A stretch of 64,000 nucleotides of DNA, taken from assembly GCA_024707205.1 (NCBI GenBank), contig JANQAD010000001.1, positions 1,116,001-1,180,000 on the forward strand, read 5' to 3'. Below, piece after piece: positions 36,982-46,943 of this stretch; positions within the stretch are counted from its first letter, which is position 1; each line of letters opens with the position of its first letter. The DNA is from Demequina sp. Lineage in GTDB: Bacteria > Actinomycetota > Actinomycetes > Actinomycetales > Demequinaceae. Under the pieces are notes generated by a model. That model saw only the letters and a program-made list of their open reading frames with translations, made no database searches and was not told the DNA's origin. The translations under genes were made by a program, and so were the position numbers.

Positions 36982-38016
36982 TGGCAGACACCGCCACCAC
37001 AACGGCGACGATGACGCTCGCCGGAGCCATCAACGCGGGCCTGCGCGCCGCCATGGAGCGCGACCCCAAGGTGCTGCTCATGGGCGAGGACATCGGCGCG
37101 CTCGGCGGCGTGTTCCGCGTGACTGACGGCCTGCACAAGGACTTCGGCGGCGACCGCGTCATGGACACGCCGCTCGCGGAGAGCGGGATCGTGGGCACGG
37201 CAATCGGCCTCGCGATGCGCGGCTACCGCCCCGTTGTCGAGATTCAGTTCGATGGCTTCATCTTCCCCGCCTACGACCAGATCACGACGTCGCTCGCGAA
37301 GCTCCACGCGCGCTCGGGCGGCCAGTTGACCGTGCCCGTCGTCATCCGCGTGCCGTACGCGGGCGGCATCGGCGCCATCGAGCACCACTCCGAGAGCCCC
37401 GAGGCACTCTTCGCCCACGTCCCCGGCCTGCGCGTCTGCACCCCCGCCACGCCCCAGGACGGCTTCGACATGATCCAGCAGGCCATCGCCTCGCCGGACC
37501 CCGTCCTCTTCTTTGAGCCCAAGGCCCGTTATTGGGACAAGGGCGAGGTGGGCGTCGAGCGCGTTGCGCGCCAGCTCGCCGAGCCCGACGGCGCGATCGC
37601 CGGCACCGTCGAGATGGGGCACGCGCGCGTGGCCCGCGAGGGCGCTGACGTCACCTTGGTCTCCTACGGCCCGACGGTGCGGCTGGCTCTGCAGGCCGCC
37701 GCACTTGCCGAGGAGTCGGGTGTTTCTGCCGAGGTGATCGACCTGCGGTCGCTCTCGCCCCTGGACTCCGACGCCGTGGTGCACTCCGCCAAGAAGACCG
37801 GCCGCGTGGTGGTAATTCACGAGGCGCCCACCGCATACGGGGCCGGCGCCGAGATCTCCGCGCGCGTATCCGAACAGGCTTTTTTTCCACCTGCACGCGC
37901 CCGTGCTCCGCGTTGGAGGCTTCCACGCCCCCTACCCTGGAGCCAAGTACGAACACGAGTACCTGCCGAACATCGACCGGGTGCTCGACGCCGTGGATCG
38001 CGTCATCGCTCACTAA
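36981..38016 (+). CDS. 2-oxoacid dehydrogenase E1 beta subunit, frame broken
   Basis: The beta subunit of the E1 heterotetramer, about 345 residues. MGEDIGALGGVFRVTDGL, DTPLAESGIVGTAIGLA and HHSESPEALFAHVPGL are family blocks. After EISARVSEQAFF the frame shifts: seven T at 37880-37886 where six are needed. The true end (HLHAPVLRVGGFHAPYPG to the TAA at 38014-38016) lies in the next frame. Without correction the frame runs straight into the E2 gene and gives a false 838-residue fusion. Confidence 0.9.
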
Positions 38017-38027
38017 GGAGGCTGGGG

Positions 38028-39497
38028 ATGCCCAAGTCCGAGATCTTCAACCTCCCAGATGCAGGCGAAGGCCTCACCGAGGCCGACATCATCACGTGGC
38101 TCGTCAAGGCCGGCGACACCGTTGAGGTCAACCAGCCCATCTGCGAGATCGAGACCGCGAAGTCCCTCGTAGAGCTGCCTTCGCCGTACGACGGTGTGGT
38201 GGCGGAGTTGCTCGTGGCCGAGGGCGAGACCGTTGACGTTGGCGCGCCGATCGTGCGGTTTGAGGTTGAGGGCGAGGACGTGGCTCCGGCGACCGACAGC
38301 GAAGTATCCGTTTCGGTCCAGTCTGCTCCCTCCGCCTCCGGCTTCGGTCGCGAGGACCTCACAGACACTTCGCTGTCTGTCGCCTCTACCTCCGCCGCAC
38401 CGGCGAGCGAAAGCCCGGCGCCCGCCGTCGGGGCTTCTGCTGAGCCAGCCACTTCCCCAGCGGCGCCTGCGAGCGAAGGCGAGTCAGCGTCGGGCGCCGT
38501 GCTTGTTGGCTACGGAGTGAAGCCCGGGAGCGCAAAGCGGCGCGAGCGCGTCGCTGGGTTGCTCGAGCCGATCGGGGGCGAGGACGACGCGTTCCCCGTG
38601 CTCGCGAAGCCGCCCGTGCGCAAGCTCGCCGCCGATCTCGGCGTGGAGCTGACGACCGTGACGCCGTCGGGGCCCGGCGGGCTCGTGACGCGCGAGGACG
38701 TGGAGCAGCAGGCGAAGGCCTCGAGCGCGAAGTCGCTCGCGACGTATCCGGCGGACGACCAGCCGTGGCTCGAGTCCGGCTACGACGCGCCAGACGGCAG
38801 GTCCACGCGCGTGCCCGTGAAGTCGGTGCGCAAGCGCACGGCGGAGGCGATGGTGAACTCGGCGTTCACGGCGCCTCACGTCACCGAGTTCCTCACGGTG
38901 GACGTGACAGAGACCATGAACCTGGTCGCGAAGCTCAAGAGCGACCGCGACTTCGCGGATGTGCGCGTCACGCCGCTGCTGGTGGTGGCGAAGGCGCTGC
39001 TGCTCTCGGTGCGTCGCCACCCCGAGGTCAACGCCTCCTGGGATGAGGAAGCGCAGGAGATCGTCTACAAGCACTACGTGAATCTCGGCATCGCGGCGTC
39101 GACCCCGCGCGGCCTGGTGGTGCCGAACATCAAGGACGCGCACCGGCTTCCGCTGCACCAGCTGGCCATTGAGCTGCAGACGCTCACGAACGAGGCGCGG
39201 TCTGGCAAGGTCACCCCGCGCGCGATGGCCGACGGCACGATCACCATCACCAACGTCGGCGCCTTGGGCATCGACACGGGTACGCCTATCCTCAACCCGG
39301 GTGAGGCGGCGATTCTCGCCTTTGGCGCGATCCGGCAGCAGCCGTGGGTGCACGAGGGCGCGATTCAGATCCGCCACGTGACTCAGCTGGCGCTGTCCTT
39401 TGACCACCGGCTCGTTGACGGCGAGTTGGGCGCGCGCGTGCTTGCCGACGTTGGCCGCGTCATGAACGACCCCGGGCAGGGGCTGGTCTGGGGCTAG
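38028..39497 (+). CDS. 2-oxoacid dehydrogenase E2 (dihydrolipoyl acyltransferase)
   Basis: A 489-residue E2 core protein. The lipoyl domain is residues 1-80 with the lipoylated Lys in EIETAKSLVELPSPY; an Ala/Ser/Pro linker follows. The E1/E3-binding domain is around APPVRKLAADLG (KPPVRKLAADLGVELTTV), and the catalytic domain holds LSFDHRLVDGELGARVL with the active His and Asp. Only one lipoyl domain is present. The start is ATG 38028 with AAGGAGG upstream, 11 bases after the E1 beta stop. No E3 gene is in this operon. Confidence 0.93.
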   Translation: MPKSEIFNLPDAGEGLTEADIITWLVKAGDTVEVNQPICEIETAKSLVELPSPYDGVVAELLVAEGETVDVGAPIVRFEVEGEDVAPATDSEVSVSVQSAPSASGFGREDLTDTSLSVASTSAAPASESPAPAVGASAEPATSPAAPASEGESASGAVLVGYGVKPGSAKRRERVAGLLEPIGGEDDAFPVLAKPPVRKLAADLGVELTTVTPSGPGGLVTREDVEQQAKASSAKSLATYPADDQPWLESGYDAPDGRSTRVPVKSVRKRTAEAMVNSAFTAPHVTEFLTVDVTETMNLVAKLKSDRDFADVRVTPLLVVAKALLLSVRRHPEVNASWDEEAQEIVYKHYVNLGIAASTPRGLVVPNIKDAHRLPLHQLAIELQTLTNEARSGKVTPRAMADGTITITNVGALGIDTGTPILNPGEAAILAFGAIRQQPWVHEGAIQIRHVTQLALSFDHRLVDGELGARVLADVGRVMNDPGQGLVWG

Positions 39498-39527
39498 GTG
39501 CCCGCGGCCGTTGCCGCTAGGCAGCCG

Positions 39528-41953
39528 CTACGGAACCGAGCTCTTCACCTCGCAGGAACTGGCTTTGTCTGTGCCGGTGCCGCCGTAGCAGGTGTCCTTC
39601 CCCGTGCCGCCGGTGATGGTGTCGTTGCCCGCATCGCCGTACAGCTTGTCGTTGCCCGCGTCACCGTAGAGCTTGTCGTTGCCGGAGGCACCCTTGATGG
39701 TGTCGTTTCCGGACCCGCCGCGCAGCACGTTCACGCCCGACGTCCCGTAGATCGTGTCCGCGCCGCTTCCGCCCGTGGCATTCTCGATGGACATCAGGGC
39801 GTCGCTGCCCGCGCCGCCGGTCACCTTTTTCTTGGCGAGGTCGATCTTCACGGCCTTGGTGAACCCCACGTAGGACACGGTGTCCGTGCCCGAGCCGCCG
39901 TTCAGCACGTTCGCGCCGGACGTGCCGACGAGCGTGTCGGGGCCGCTGCCGCCCGTCGCGTTCTCGAAGCCGATCAGCGTGTCCGTGCCACCACCACCGG
40001 TTGCCTTCCCTGTCTTCAGGTTCACCGTCACGGCCTTGGTGACGCCCGCGTACGAGACGGTGTCCACGCCCGCACCAGCTTCCACGCGGTCGTTGCCAAG
40101 GCCGGGGCGAATGGTGTTGTCGCGGGCGTCGCCCAAGATCAGGTCGGCGTACTTGGAGCCGATGATGTTCTGTGGGGGCAGAACCGGGCTGCTGCCGGTG
40201 AGGCCCAGTCCCAGGAGGTCCATGCCCGCCTGGGCGCCGCTGCCGAACGAGGCCCGCATGGAGCCGCCGCTGTCGAGCAGCTCGAACTTCACGCCCTTGT
40301 AGGTGGCGTCCGCGGACTGGGTGTTGAGCCACGAGTAGTCGATCGTGTCCGCGCCGCCGTTGCCGTTGATGTAGTTGGTGCCGCCGAGCCCCCGGAACGT
40401 GTTGGCGCCGGTGGTCCCCTTGAGGGTGTCGTTCCACTGCGAGCCCACCACGCTCTCCACGTTGGTGATGGTGTCCCTGCCCGCGTTGGCCGTGTTCTGC
40501 TGGGTGGTGACGCTGAGGTCCACGAGCACGCCGATGCCGGAGCCGTCGTCCTGACCCTGGGCCGCGTAGCTCACGGTGTCCGTGCCGGCGCCGCCATCCA
40601 CGATGTCGTTCCCGTAGGTGGTGCCGCCCACCCTCCAGCTGGATTGAGGTTCCGAGGCCTCGAGGGTGTCGTTCCCATCGCCGCCAAAGAGCTGGTCGCT
40701 GCCGGCGCCCCCGATGAGCCGGTCGTTGCCGCCGAGCCCGCAGATAATGTCGTTTCCGCCAAGGCCGTCGATGATGTCGTCGCCCGGCGTTCCGAGGATG
40801 ACGTCGTCGCCGGGGGTCGCCACCTCGCCAGCCGCGAGCGACACGGTTACCCCTTGGCCGCCGCACGTGGCGGCGTACAGGCCGGTGAAGGTCTGCACCG
40901 AGCCCCAGATGACGGCCGACGCTCCCGTGGGTTTGAAGCCGATCTTCCAGTAGTACTTCTGGCGGCTTTGATCGCCGAGTAGGCGGCCACGTCCCAGTCG
41001 GTGGCGAACGTGAGCGCGTCGGAGCCCGACGGCAGGGCGCCCGTGGACTGTTGGTACGCGCCGCTGGTGTCCAGACCGGCCGACGTCGTGGCTCGCCTCA
41101 CGTAGTACGTGCCGGCGCTGCCGTTCGTGTACAGATAGGCGAGCGACAGCAGGCCGTACTTGGCGGTGTACGTATCGCCGAACCACTCGAACTGGTCCAC
41201 GGCCGTGGTGGACGGCTGCGGGTAGCCCACGCGGTACGCGTTGGGAGAGTTGGCGCCCGTGTTCGTGGGGGTGGAGCCGTTGCCCACGTTGGACGCGGTG
41301 CCGAACACGTTGATGGGCGCCCACGGCTTGAGCAGGTACGTCCCCGATCCGGATGCCACCTGGATCCACGCCTCGAACTTGGTCATGTTCTGAGGGGTGG
41401 TGGCCTTGAGCGGGATGAGCCACTCCCACTTGTTGCCGCTCACGGCGGACCACAGCGGCGCGTCGACGGTGTTGGAGGCGATGCAGTAGACCCCGGTGGT
41501 GCCCGCGCAATTCTGCTGGACGTAGCTCGCGGCCAGTGGCGTGCCGTTGACCGCTAGCGGGGTCGACGCCGTGATGCTGAGTTCTACGCCGGCGGGGAGC
41601 TTGAAGCCCGGCACCACTCCTTGGCCCCCGCATGGCATCGCGGCGGCGCCAACGGAGATCGAGGCGTAGAACGTGTCGCCCTGAGCGGGCTTGGACGCCG
41701 CCATGTCCACCTCGATGCTCGTGTACGCCATGACCGCGGGGCCGATGTAGGGGCTGCCCCAGATCACACTGGAGCAGTCGATCTCTCGCGTGTTCTGCAT
41801 GGCGCCCGAGTACCACGAGCCGTTGGCGAGCGTGACGGTGGCAGCGTCGGCCGTCGGGGCCTGCACCACGGCGATCGCGCCTCCGAGCATGAGCGCTGCC
41901 GCGATTCCGGCGACAATAGCGCGAATACGAGGCCTGATATCAAGAATGGACAT
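39528..41953 (-). CDS. Secreted RTX-like calcium-repeat protein, frame broken
   Basis: A large exported protein (about 808 residues). A Sec signal (AIVAGIAAALMLGGAIAVVQAPTADA, residues about 11-36) is followed by a beta-rich domain with CGGQGV motifs, then a long run of RTX nonapeptides (GGNDIICGLGGNDRLIGGAGSD, GNDKLYGDAGND) that form calcium-bound beta-rolls, and a Cys-containing end. The N-terminal part and the repeats are in different frames, joined by restoring one base near 40972 (gcgatcaa to gcggatcaa). GGAGGTAG precedes ATG 41953. It is probably a surface or matrix protein; the Sec signal argues against type I secretion. Confidence 0.85.
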
Positions 41954-42288
41954 GGTTCTACCTCCCCAGCAGTGCTCGCACATTACTGCTTGGGGGTGCC
42001 TCAGCGCCGCCCGCGGAGAGGTATCTGAGACCAGGTTGAGACTCGCTGCTACGTGGCTTGGTCTCGTGTCTCCAGCCCTAACCAGCCTGGGCGAAGGTAT
42101 CCGCGCCCGAGCGTACCTTCGCCAAGCGCCACGGCCGCGACGTCGTCGAGCGCACAGCGAGTTCACGTTCGTCCAGGTCGGAGTCCTCAAACAACGTGTG
42201 TGTAACTCGCTTTGTATCGCTCATGATGTCGATTAATAAACAACATATGCGCATGCGGAGCTCGTTGGCTTGCCGTGTGGCTTGAGCC
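41954..42288. other. Gene-free upstream region of the RTX-like gene
   Basis: No convincing gene. It contains a 9-base inverted repeat GCGAAGGTA (42091-42099) / TACCTTCGC (42114-42122), about 140 bases before the RTX start, that could be an operator. An unsupported 48-codon frame (MSDTKRVTHTLFEDS...) on the minus strand ends at 42078 and has no ribosome site. Confidence 0.5.
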
Positions 42289-42570
42289 TCATCTGTGAGC
42301 CTCTTCCCAGTAGTCGAATGTGACGTCGTCATCGGGAAGCGCCTCGCGAAGGGCCGCGAGCAACCGCTCGCCCTCGGCTCGGTGGGCGCGTTCCATCGCC
42401 GCCGACGGCCAGCCCTCCTCCCAACTGAAGTGGGCGTTGAAGTTTGTGGCCCATGCGCGCAGAGCGGCCTCGAGTTCGTCCGGGAGAGGTGGCTGGCCAT
42501 CGTCGGCGAGCCCTTCCTCGTTCCACAGCGGGCGGGCCGCGCCGTAATCGTTCATCAGGCGGATGGGCAT
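42289..42570 (-). CDS. Small conserved-looking hypothetical protein
   Basis: A 93-residue acidic protein, starting MPIRLMNDYGAARPLWNEEGL and Trp-rich (LRAWATNFNAHFSWEEGW). No family is named. AAGGAAC precedes the ATG and codon use matches the neighbours. It looks like a soluble cytoplasmic helical protein. Confidence 0.65.
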   Translation of the reverse strand: MPIRLMNDYGAARPLWNEEGLADDGQPPLPDELEAALRAWATNFNAHFSWEEGWPSAAMERAHRAEGERLLAALREALPDDDVTFDYWEEAHR

Positions 42571-42666
42571 CAGTGTTCCTTGGTGGGTGCCGGCGCAGAG
42601 CTTGTGTCGCTGCGGACTACGCTAACGAGGTTGTTGCCGAGCGGGGGGCGCGATTTGTGAACCAGT

Positions 42667-43770
42667 TCAGTTCCACGCCACCCGCGCCTCCCGCCCCACG
42701 AACCTCGCGTACGTCGCGAACTCGCGCTCGAACGCCTTTCTGTCCGACGCTGTGGTCGCCGTGAACTCGGTGGTCACCACATCTACGGTCTTGGGTTTGA
42801 GCGTGCGCTTCCAGATGCCCACGGCTTGCCCGTCCTTCACGAGCGTCGACTGGAAGACCCCGTTGTTGCCAGGCACGACGGCGCCGAAGTGCGCCGGGTC
42901 GACCAACAGCGAGCGGTCCGCGTAGCCCAGCATGAACTCGTCGAAGCCGGGCAGCACCACGTGCCGCCGTGTCGCCTCGTCCGAGTCCAGCACGGCCCCC
43001 GCCGCGAGCATCGGCCCGCCGCTCGTTTCCACCTTCACCAGTTCGTCGCCGATCCCGGCGATCCCCTCGCGGCACTCCCGCAGCCCCATCCCGGTCCACC
43101 GCGCAAAGTCCTTCTCCGAGGCCGGCCCATGCGACTGGAAGTACCGTCTCGCCATGATCGCGAGCCCCTCCTCGCGCGACGGTGTGTTCGGCGTCGGCAC
43201 CCACTCGCTGAGAAGCACGAACGTGTGGTCCTTGCCCCGCGGCGGCCCCTGCGCCAGCACGCCCAGTTGGCACGCGTACCAGAGCCAGTGGTAACTCCGC
43301 TGGCCTTCGGTCGGCAGGCCGTCGGCCGCAAGGACGGCCACGCATTCGTCGCGAGTCAGCACGCGGCCGCCGGCCAGAGCGTCGGCCAACACCACCACCG
43401 CCCGATCCACTTGCGCCAGCGTGATCCCCAGGTACTCGCGCCGCGCGGCCCCTCCCGCGAGCGGCTTCTTGTCCATGAGCGCCACCATCCACGCGGCGTC
43501 GCGAGCCGGTACAAAATGCACGGTGCCGCGCATGGGCCATGTGCGGAGCACCTCGCGATTCTCTTGAGCGGCCTGCACGTCCGCCTCGGAGAGCCCTGGA
43601 ACCCGAGCGCCAAACGACCACGCCCCACTCGCCAGGTCCTGCGCCTGCATCGCGCCGAACCATTCCGCGACGTCCAACACGGAGCGTTGCCCACCCGACG
43701 CCAGCAGAAGCGAGCGCAACCGCGCCCTGCGCACGTCAGCGTCGGACAACAAAGCGGTGCCACTTGCCAT
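42667..43770 (-). CDS. Winged-helix DNA-binding protein, HTH_42 (AlkZ/YcaQ-like)
   Basis: A 367-residue protein of the HTH_42 superfamily, whose AlkX/AlkZ members are DNA glycosylases acting on alkylated or cross-linked bases. It has FGAMQAQDLASGAW (the QAQD motif that carries the catalytic or substrate residues in AlkZ relatives), TWPMRGTVHFVPARDAAWM and VLPGFDEFMLGYADRS. A repair role is suggested by the family; members of this branch are mostly untested. ATG 43770. Confidence 0.8.
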   Translation of the reverse strand: MASGTALLSDADVRRARLRSLLLASGGQRSVLDVAEWFGAMQAQDLASGAWSFGARVPGLSEADVQAAQENREVLRTWPMRGTVHFVPARDAAWMVALMDKKPLAGGAARREYLGITLAQVDRAVVVLADALAGGRVLTRDECVAVLAADGLPTEGQRSYHWLWYACQLGVLAQGPPRGKDHTFVLLSEWVPTPNTPSREEGLAIMARRYFQSHGPASEKDFARWTGMGLRECREGIAGIGDELVKVETSGGPMLAAGAVLDSDEATRRHVVLPGFDEFMLGYADRSLLVDPAHFGAVVPGNNGVFQSTLVKDGQAVGIWKRTLKPKTVDVVTTEFTATTASDRKAFEREFATYARFVGREARVAWN

Positions 43771-43816
43771 GCCCGCGACCCTACGCCGCGCCGCCCACAC
43801 GCAATAGCCTCACCCC

Positions 43817-44821
43817 ATGAGCGACTGGGCGCACTCGAGCGCGGACCGCGGCACGCGCGAAGGAGTCGTCGCCGAGATTCGCGGCTGGATGCGCGCGGCC
43901 ACGGACTCGCCGCTGTACTCGCGCCTGGCCGCGGAGATCACCGAGGACCCGGCGCTCCTCAACGTGGTCGTCCGCATCGACAACGTGCCGCCCATGAACC
44001 TGCTCTTCGGCGCGGTGCAGCTGCTGCGCGGCTGCCCGCTTCCGGATCTCCCCTTTCGCGACTTCCGGGCCTTCGTGCTCGCGCACCAAGAAGAGATCGT
44101 GGAGATCGGCTGCACCCGCCGCACCCAAACCAACGAGGCCCGACGCTGTGCCGTCATCCTCCCCTTCGTCGCCAAGGCGGTGGCCGGATTTGGCGACGGT
44201 GTGGTGCACGCGATCGACATCGGCACTTCGGCGGGGCTGAATCTGTGCCTGGATCGGTACGCGTACGACTACGGGGGTGGTGTGATCGGTTCCAGCGCGG
44301 TCACCCTCGCCTGCGAGAACCGCGGCGGCTTCTCGTTGCCCGCGCGGGTGCCCGAGTTCGCGACGCGGACCGGGCTTGACCTCGCGCCGGTGGACGTGGC
44401 GGATCCGGACGCTGTTGCATGGCTGGAGGCCTTGGTGTGGCCCGAACATGCGGAGCGGCTGGCGCGGTTGCGTGCCGCGATCGCGATTCGGCGCGAGACG
44501 CCGGTGACCATGGTCGCGGGCGATGCGCTGGAGACGCTGCCGGGCGTGGTGCGCTCCCTCCCGGCCGGCGAGCCTGTGCTGATCTTCCACACGATCGCGC
44601 TGTACCAACTCCCGCAGGACGCGCAGGACCGCTTGGACTCCATCGTGGTGGACCTCGCGCACGAGCGTCCGCTCGCGCGCATCTCCTTCGAGCCGCGGCC
44701 CGGCAGCGTCAGCCCGCTCGTTTACGTGGGTGCGCGGCCTTATGCGAACCCGCCCGTGGCGCAGGGCCATCACCATGGGGCATGGCTGGACCGTTTTCCA
44801 GCGTCGACCGCAGCGGTTTAG
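43817..44821 (+). CDS. DUF2332 family protein
   Basis: A 334-residue protein of the DUF2332 family (function unknown, methyltransferase-like fold). Landmarks are SPLYSRLAAEITEDPALL, QTNEARRCAVILPF, AIDIGTSAGLNLCLDRYAYDYG (the SAM-site-like glycine loop) and VLIFHTIALYQLP. It is divergent from the winged-helix gene. The first GGTTTAGGCA repeat of cluster C overlaps its stop. Confidence 0.85.
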   Translation: MSDWAHSSADRGTREGVVAEIRGWMRAATDSPLYSRLAAEITEDPALLNVVVRIDNVPPMNLLFGAVQLLRGCPLPDLPFRDFRAFVLAHQEEIVEIGCTRRTQTNEARRCAVILPFVAKAVAGFGDGVVHAIDIGTSAGLNLCLDRYAYDYGGGVIGSSAVTLACENRGGFSLPARVPEFATRTGLDLAPVDVADPDAVAWLEALVWPEHAERLARLRAAIAIRRETPVTMVAGDALETLPGVVRSLPAGEPVLIFHTIALYQLPQDAQDRLDSIVVDLAHERPLARISFEPRPGSVSPLVYVGARPYANPPVAQGHHHGAWLDRFPASTAAV

Positions 44822-45116
44822 GCAGCTCAGTCCTGGTTCCTCGGCGCTCGGCTCGAGGTTTAGGCAGCTCAGTCCTGTTTCCAAGGCGCAAGCCACATGG
44901 CCTGGGCAAGGTGCGCCCGAGACCTTCCTGGACCGAAACCAGGACTCAGGTGCCTAAACCGAGGCGATGGCGGGCAAACAGCAGGACTGGTGTGCCTAAA
45001 CCAGGGTGCGCGCGGGGGCAAGGTATGCGGGGGCAAGGTATGCGGGGGCAAGGTATGCGTGGTGTGCCTAAACCGGGGCGCGTCGCGCGCTTTGGTATGC
45101 GCAGTGTGCCTAAACC
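44815..45116. repeat. GGTTTAGGCA repeat cluster C (6 copies) with 15-bp tandem repeats
   Basis: Two right-pointing copies (44815, 44857; GGTTTAGGCAGCTCAGTCCTG) face four left-pointing ones ending at 44960, 45002, 45074 and 45116 (GACTCAGGTGCCTAAACC and GGTATGCG-type). Between them, from about 45013, GGGGGCAAGGTATGC is repeated three times in tandem. The stretch between DUF2332 and the MFS gene holds no other feature. Confidence 0.85.
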
Positions 45117-45144
45117 GTGGCGGGTGGAGGGGGATGGGCCCTTG

Positions 45145-46889
45145 CTAGAACCCAGGTTCGCTCACGGGCGCGCCGCGCGGGTCGGCATCGCGCTCGTCCG
45201 CGTCCGGGATGCCGTCGCCGACCTGGTCCTCGGGGGTGAGCTCGCGATCGTCGTCCCGCAGAGTCTCAAGCCCCGACTTCTCGCGCAGCGGTAGCTGCGG
45301 GACGAAGAACGACAGCACAAACGCGATGAGCGTGATCAGCGACGAGATGAAGATCACGCCCATGATCGCGTCCGCGAACCCCTCCTTGAACGGTGAGGCG
45401 AGCACGGGGTCCAGCTCGTTGATGAAGGAGGTGTCGTCGAGCGAGATGCCGGCGTCGCCCGCCGCATCGAGCGAGCCCGTCTTGATGACCTCGATCACCG
45501 CGGCGTTCGCCGGGTTCGCGAGCACGTCGGGATCCTGGACCGCCTGCTGGAACTCGGGCGTCGCGGCCGCGGTCTGGAACTGGTCGGCGATGGCGCCGGG
45601 GACTGCGGAGAACATGAGCGTCAGGAACACGGCGGTGCCGATGGAGCCGCCGATCTGCCGGAAGAACATGACGGAAGCAGAGCCGACGCCCATGTCTCGA
45701 GGCTCCACCGCGTTCTGCACCGCAAGCATGTTGGGCTGCATCACGCCGCCGAGGCCCATGCCGAAAGCCACCGCACCCAGACTCATGGCCCAAAGGGAAG
45801 ACGTGGCGGTCAGAGTGGACAGGTACAGCCCGGCCAGCACGAGCAGACCGGTGCCCACGATGGGGAAGATCTTGTACTTGCCCGTCTGGTGGATCACGCG
45901 CGCGGACAGCGTGGCCATCACCAGGATGCCCACCGTGAACGGGAGCATCGCGAGCCCGGCGGCCGTGGGCGACATGCCCTTCGCGATCTGGAGGTACAGG
46001 GGCAGGCCGGCGAGGCCGCCGAACATCGCGAACCCCATGACGAAGTTCAGGCCCGTGGATACCCCGACGGTGCGGTTGCGGAACATTCGGGGCGGCAGCA
46101 GGGCGTCGTCCCCGGCCTTGAGCTCGGACGCGATGAAGCCGACGACGCCGAGGAACGCGACGACGGAGAGCCCGATCACCTTGCCGGACGACCAGCCCCA
46201 CACGCGGCCTTGCTCCAGCACGATGAGCAGCGGGACGAGCGCCACGATGAGCGTCGCCACGCCCCACCAGTCGATCGCCACCTTCTTGTGCATCGCCGGC
46301 AGGTGCAGCACGCGCAGGATCACGATCAGGGTCGCCGCGCCAAAGGGGACGTTGATGAGGAAGGTCCAGCGCCACCCCGCGAGCCCCAGAATCTGGTCGG
46401 CGCCGGCGAAGAAGCCGCCGATCACGGGACCAAGCACGGAGGCGATGCCCCACACGCCAAAGAAGAGCGCCTGGTACTTGGTGCGCTCGCGGGGGCTGAG
46501 GATGTCGCCGAGGATGATCAGCGCGAGCGCCATCAGGCCGCCGGCGCCGAGTCCCTGGATGCCGCGGTAGGCCGCGAGCTGGTACATGTTCGTGGCCGTG
46601 CCGCACAGCAGCGAGCCCAGCACGAACGCCGAGATGGAGATCACGTACAGCGGCTTGCGCCCGTAGATATCGGAGAGCTTGCCGTACAGCGGAGTCGAGA
46701 TGGTGGCCGCGATGAGATAAGCCGTGGTGACCCACGCCTGGAGCGTGAGGCCGTTGAGGTCGTCGCCGATGGTGCGAATGGCGGTGGAGACCACCATCTG
46801 GTCCAGCGCGGACATGAACATGCCGATGAGCAGGCCGGTGACGATCAGGTTGATCTGGCGGCGCGCAAGAAGGGGGACTCGGTAGACAC
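45145..46889 (-). CDS. MFS drug/H+ antiporter, EmrB/QacA (DHA2) family
   Basis: A 14-helix transporter of about 580 residues. LIGMFMSALDQMVVSTAIRTI is motif D1 of DHA2 proteins, with LYGKLSDIYGRKPLY (motif A) and RGIQGLGAGGLMALALII after it; a C-terminal acidic tail follows. The N-terminus is unclear: no start codon lies in the frame between the first helix and an ATG inside the divergent gene. GTG 46889 (VSTESP) would fit if one C were added to the run complementary to 46872-46876, so another one-base lesion is suspected. Confidence 0.85.
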
Positions 46890-46943
46890 CAGGAGAGTCT
46901 AGGTCTGCCCGGTGACACGTGAAAGGGGCCGTACCCTTTTGGC

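Noticed and set aside
36981-39497. Single 838-residue E1 beta-E2 fusion protein
   Set aside because: The joining segment (about 50 residues, Arg/Pro-rich) is an out-of-frame reading of the normal E1 beta C-terminus; the T7 run at 37880 explains it, and E2 has its own start and ribosome site.
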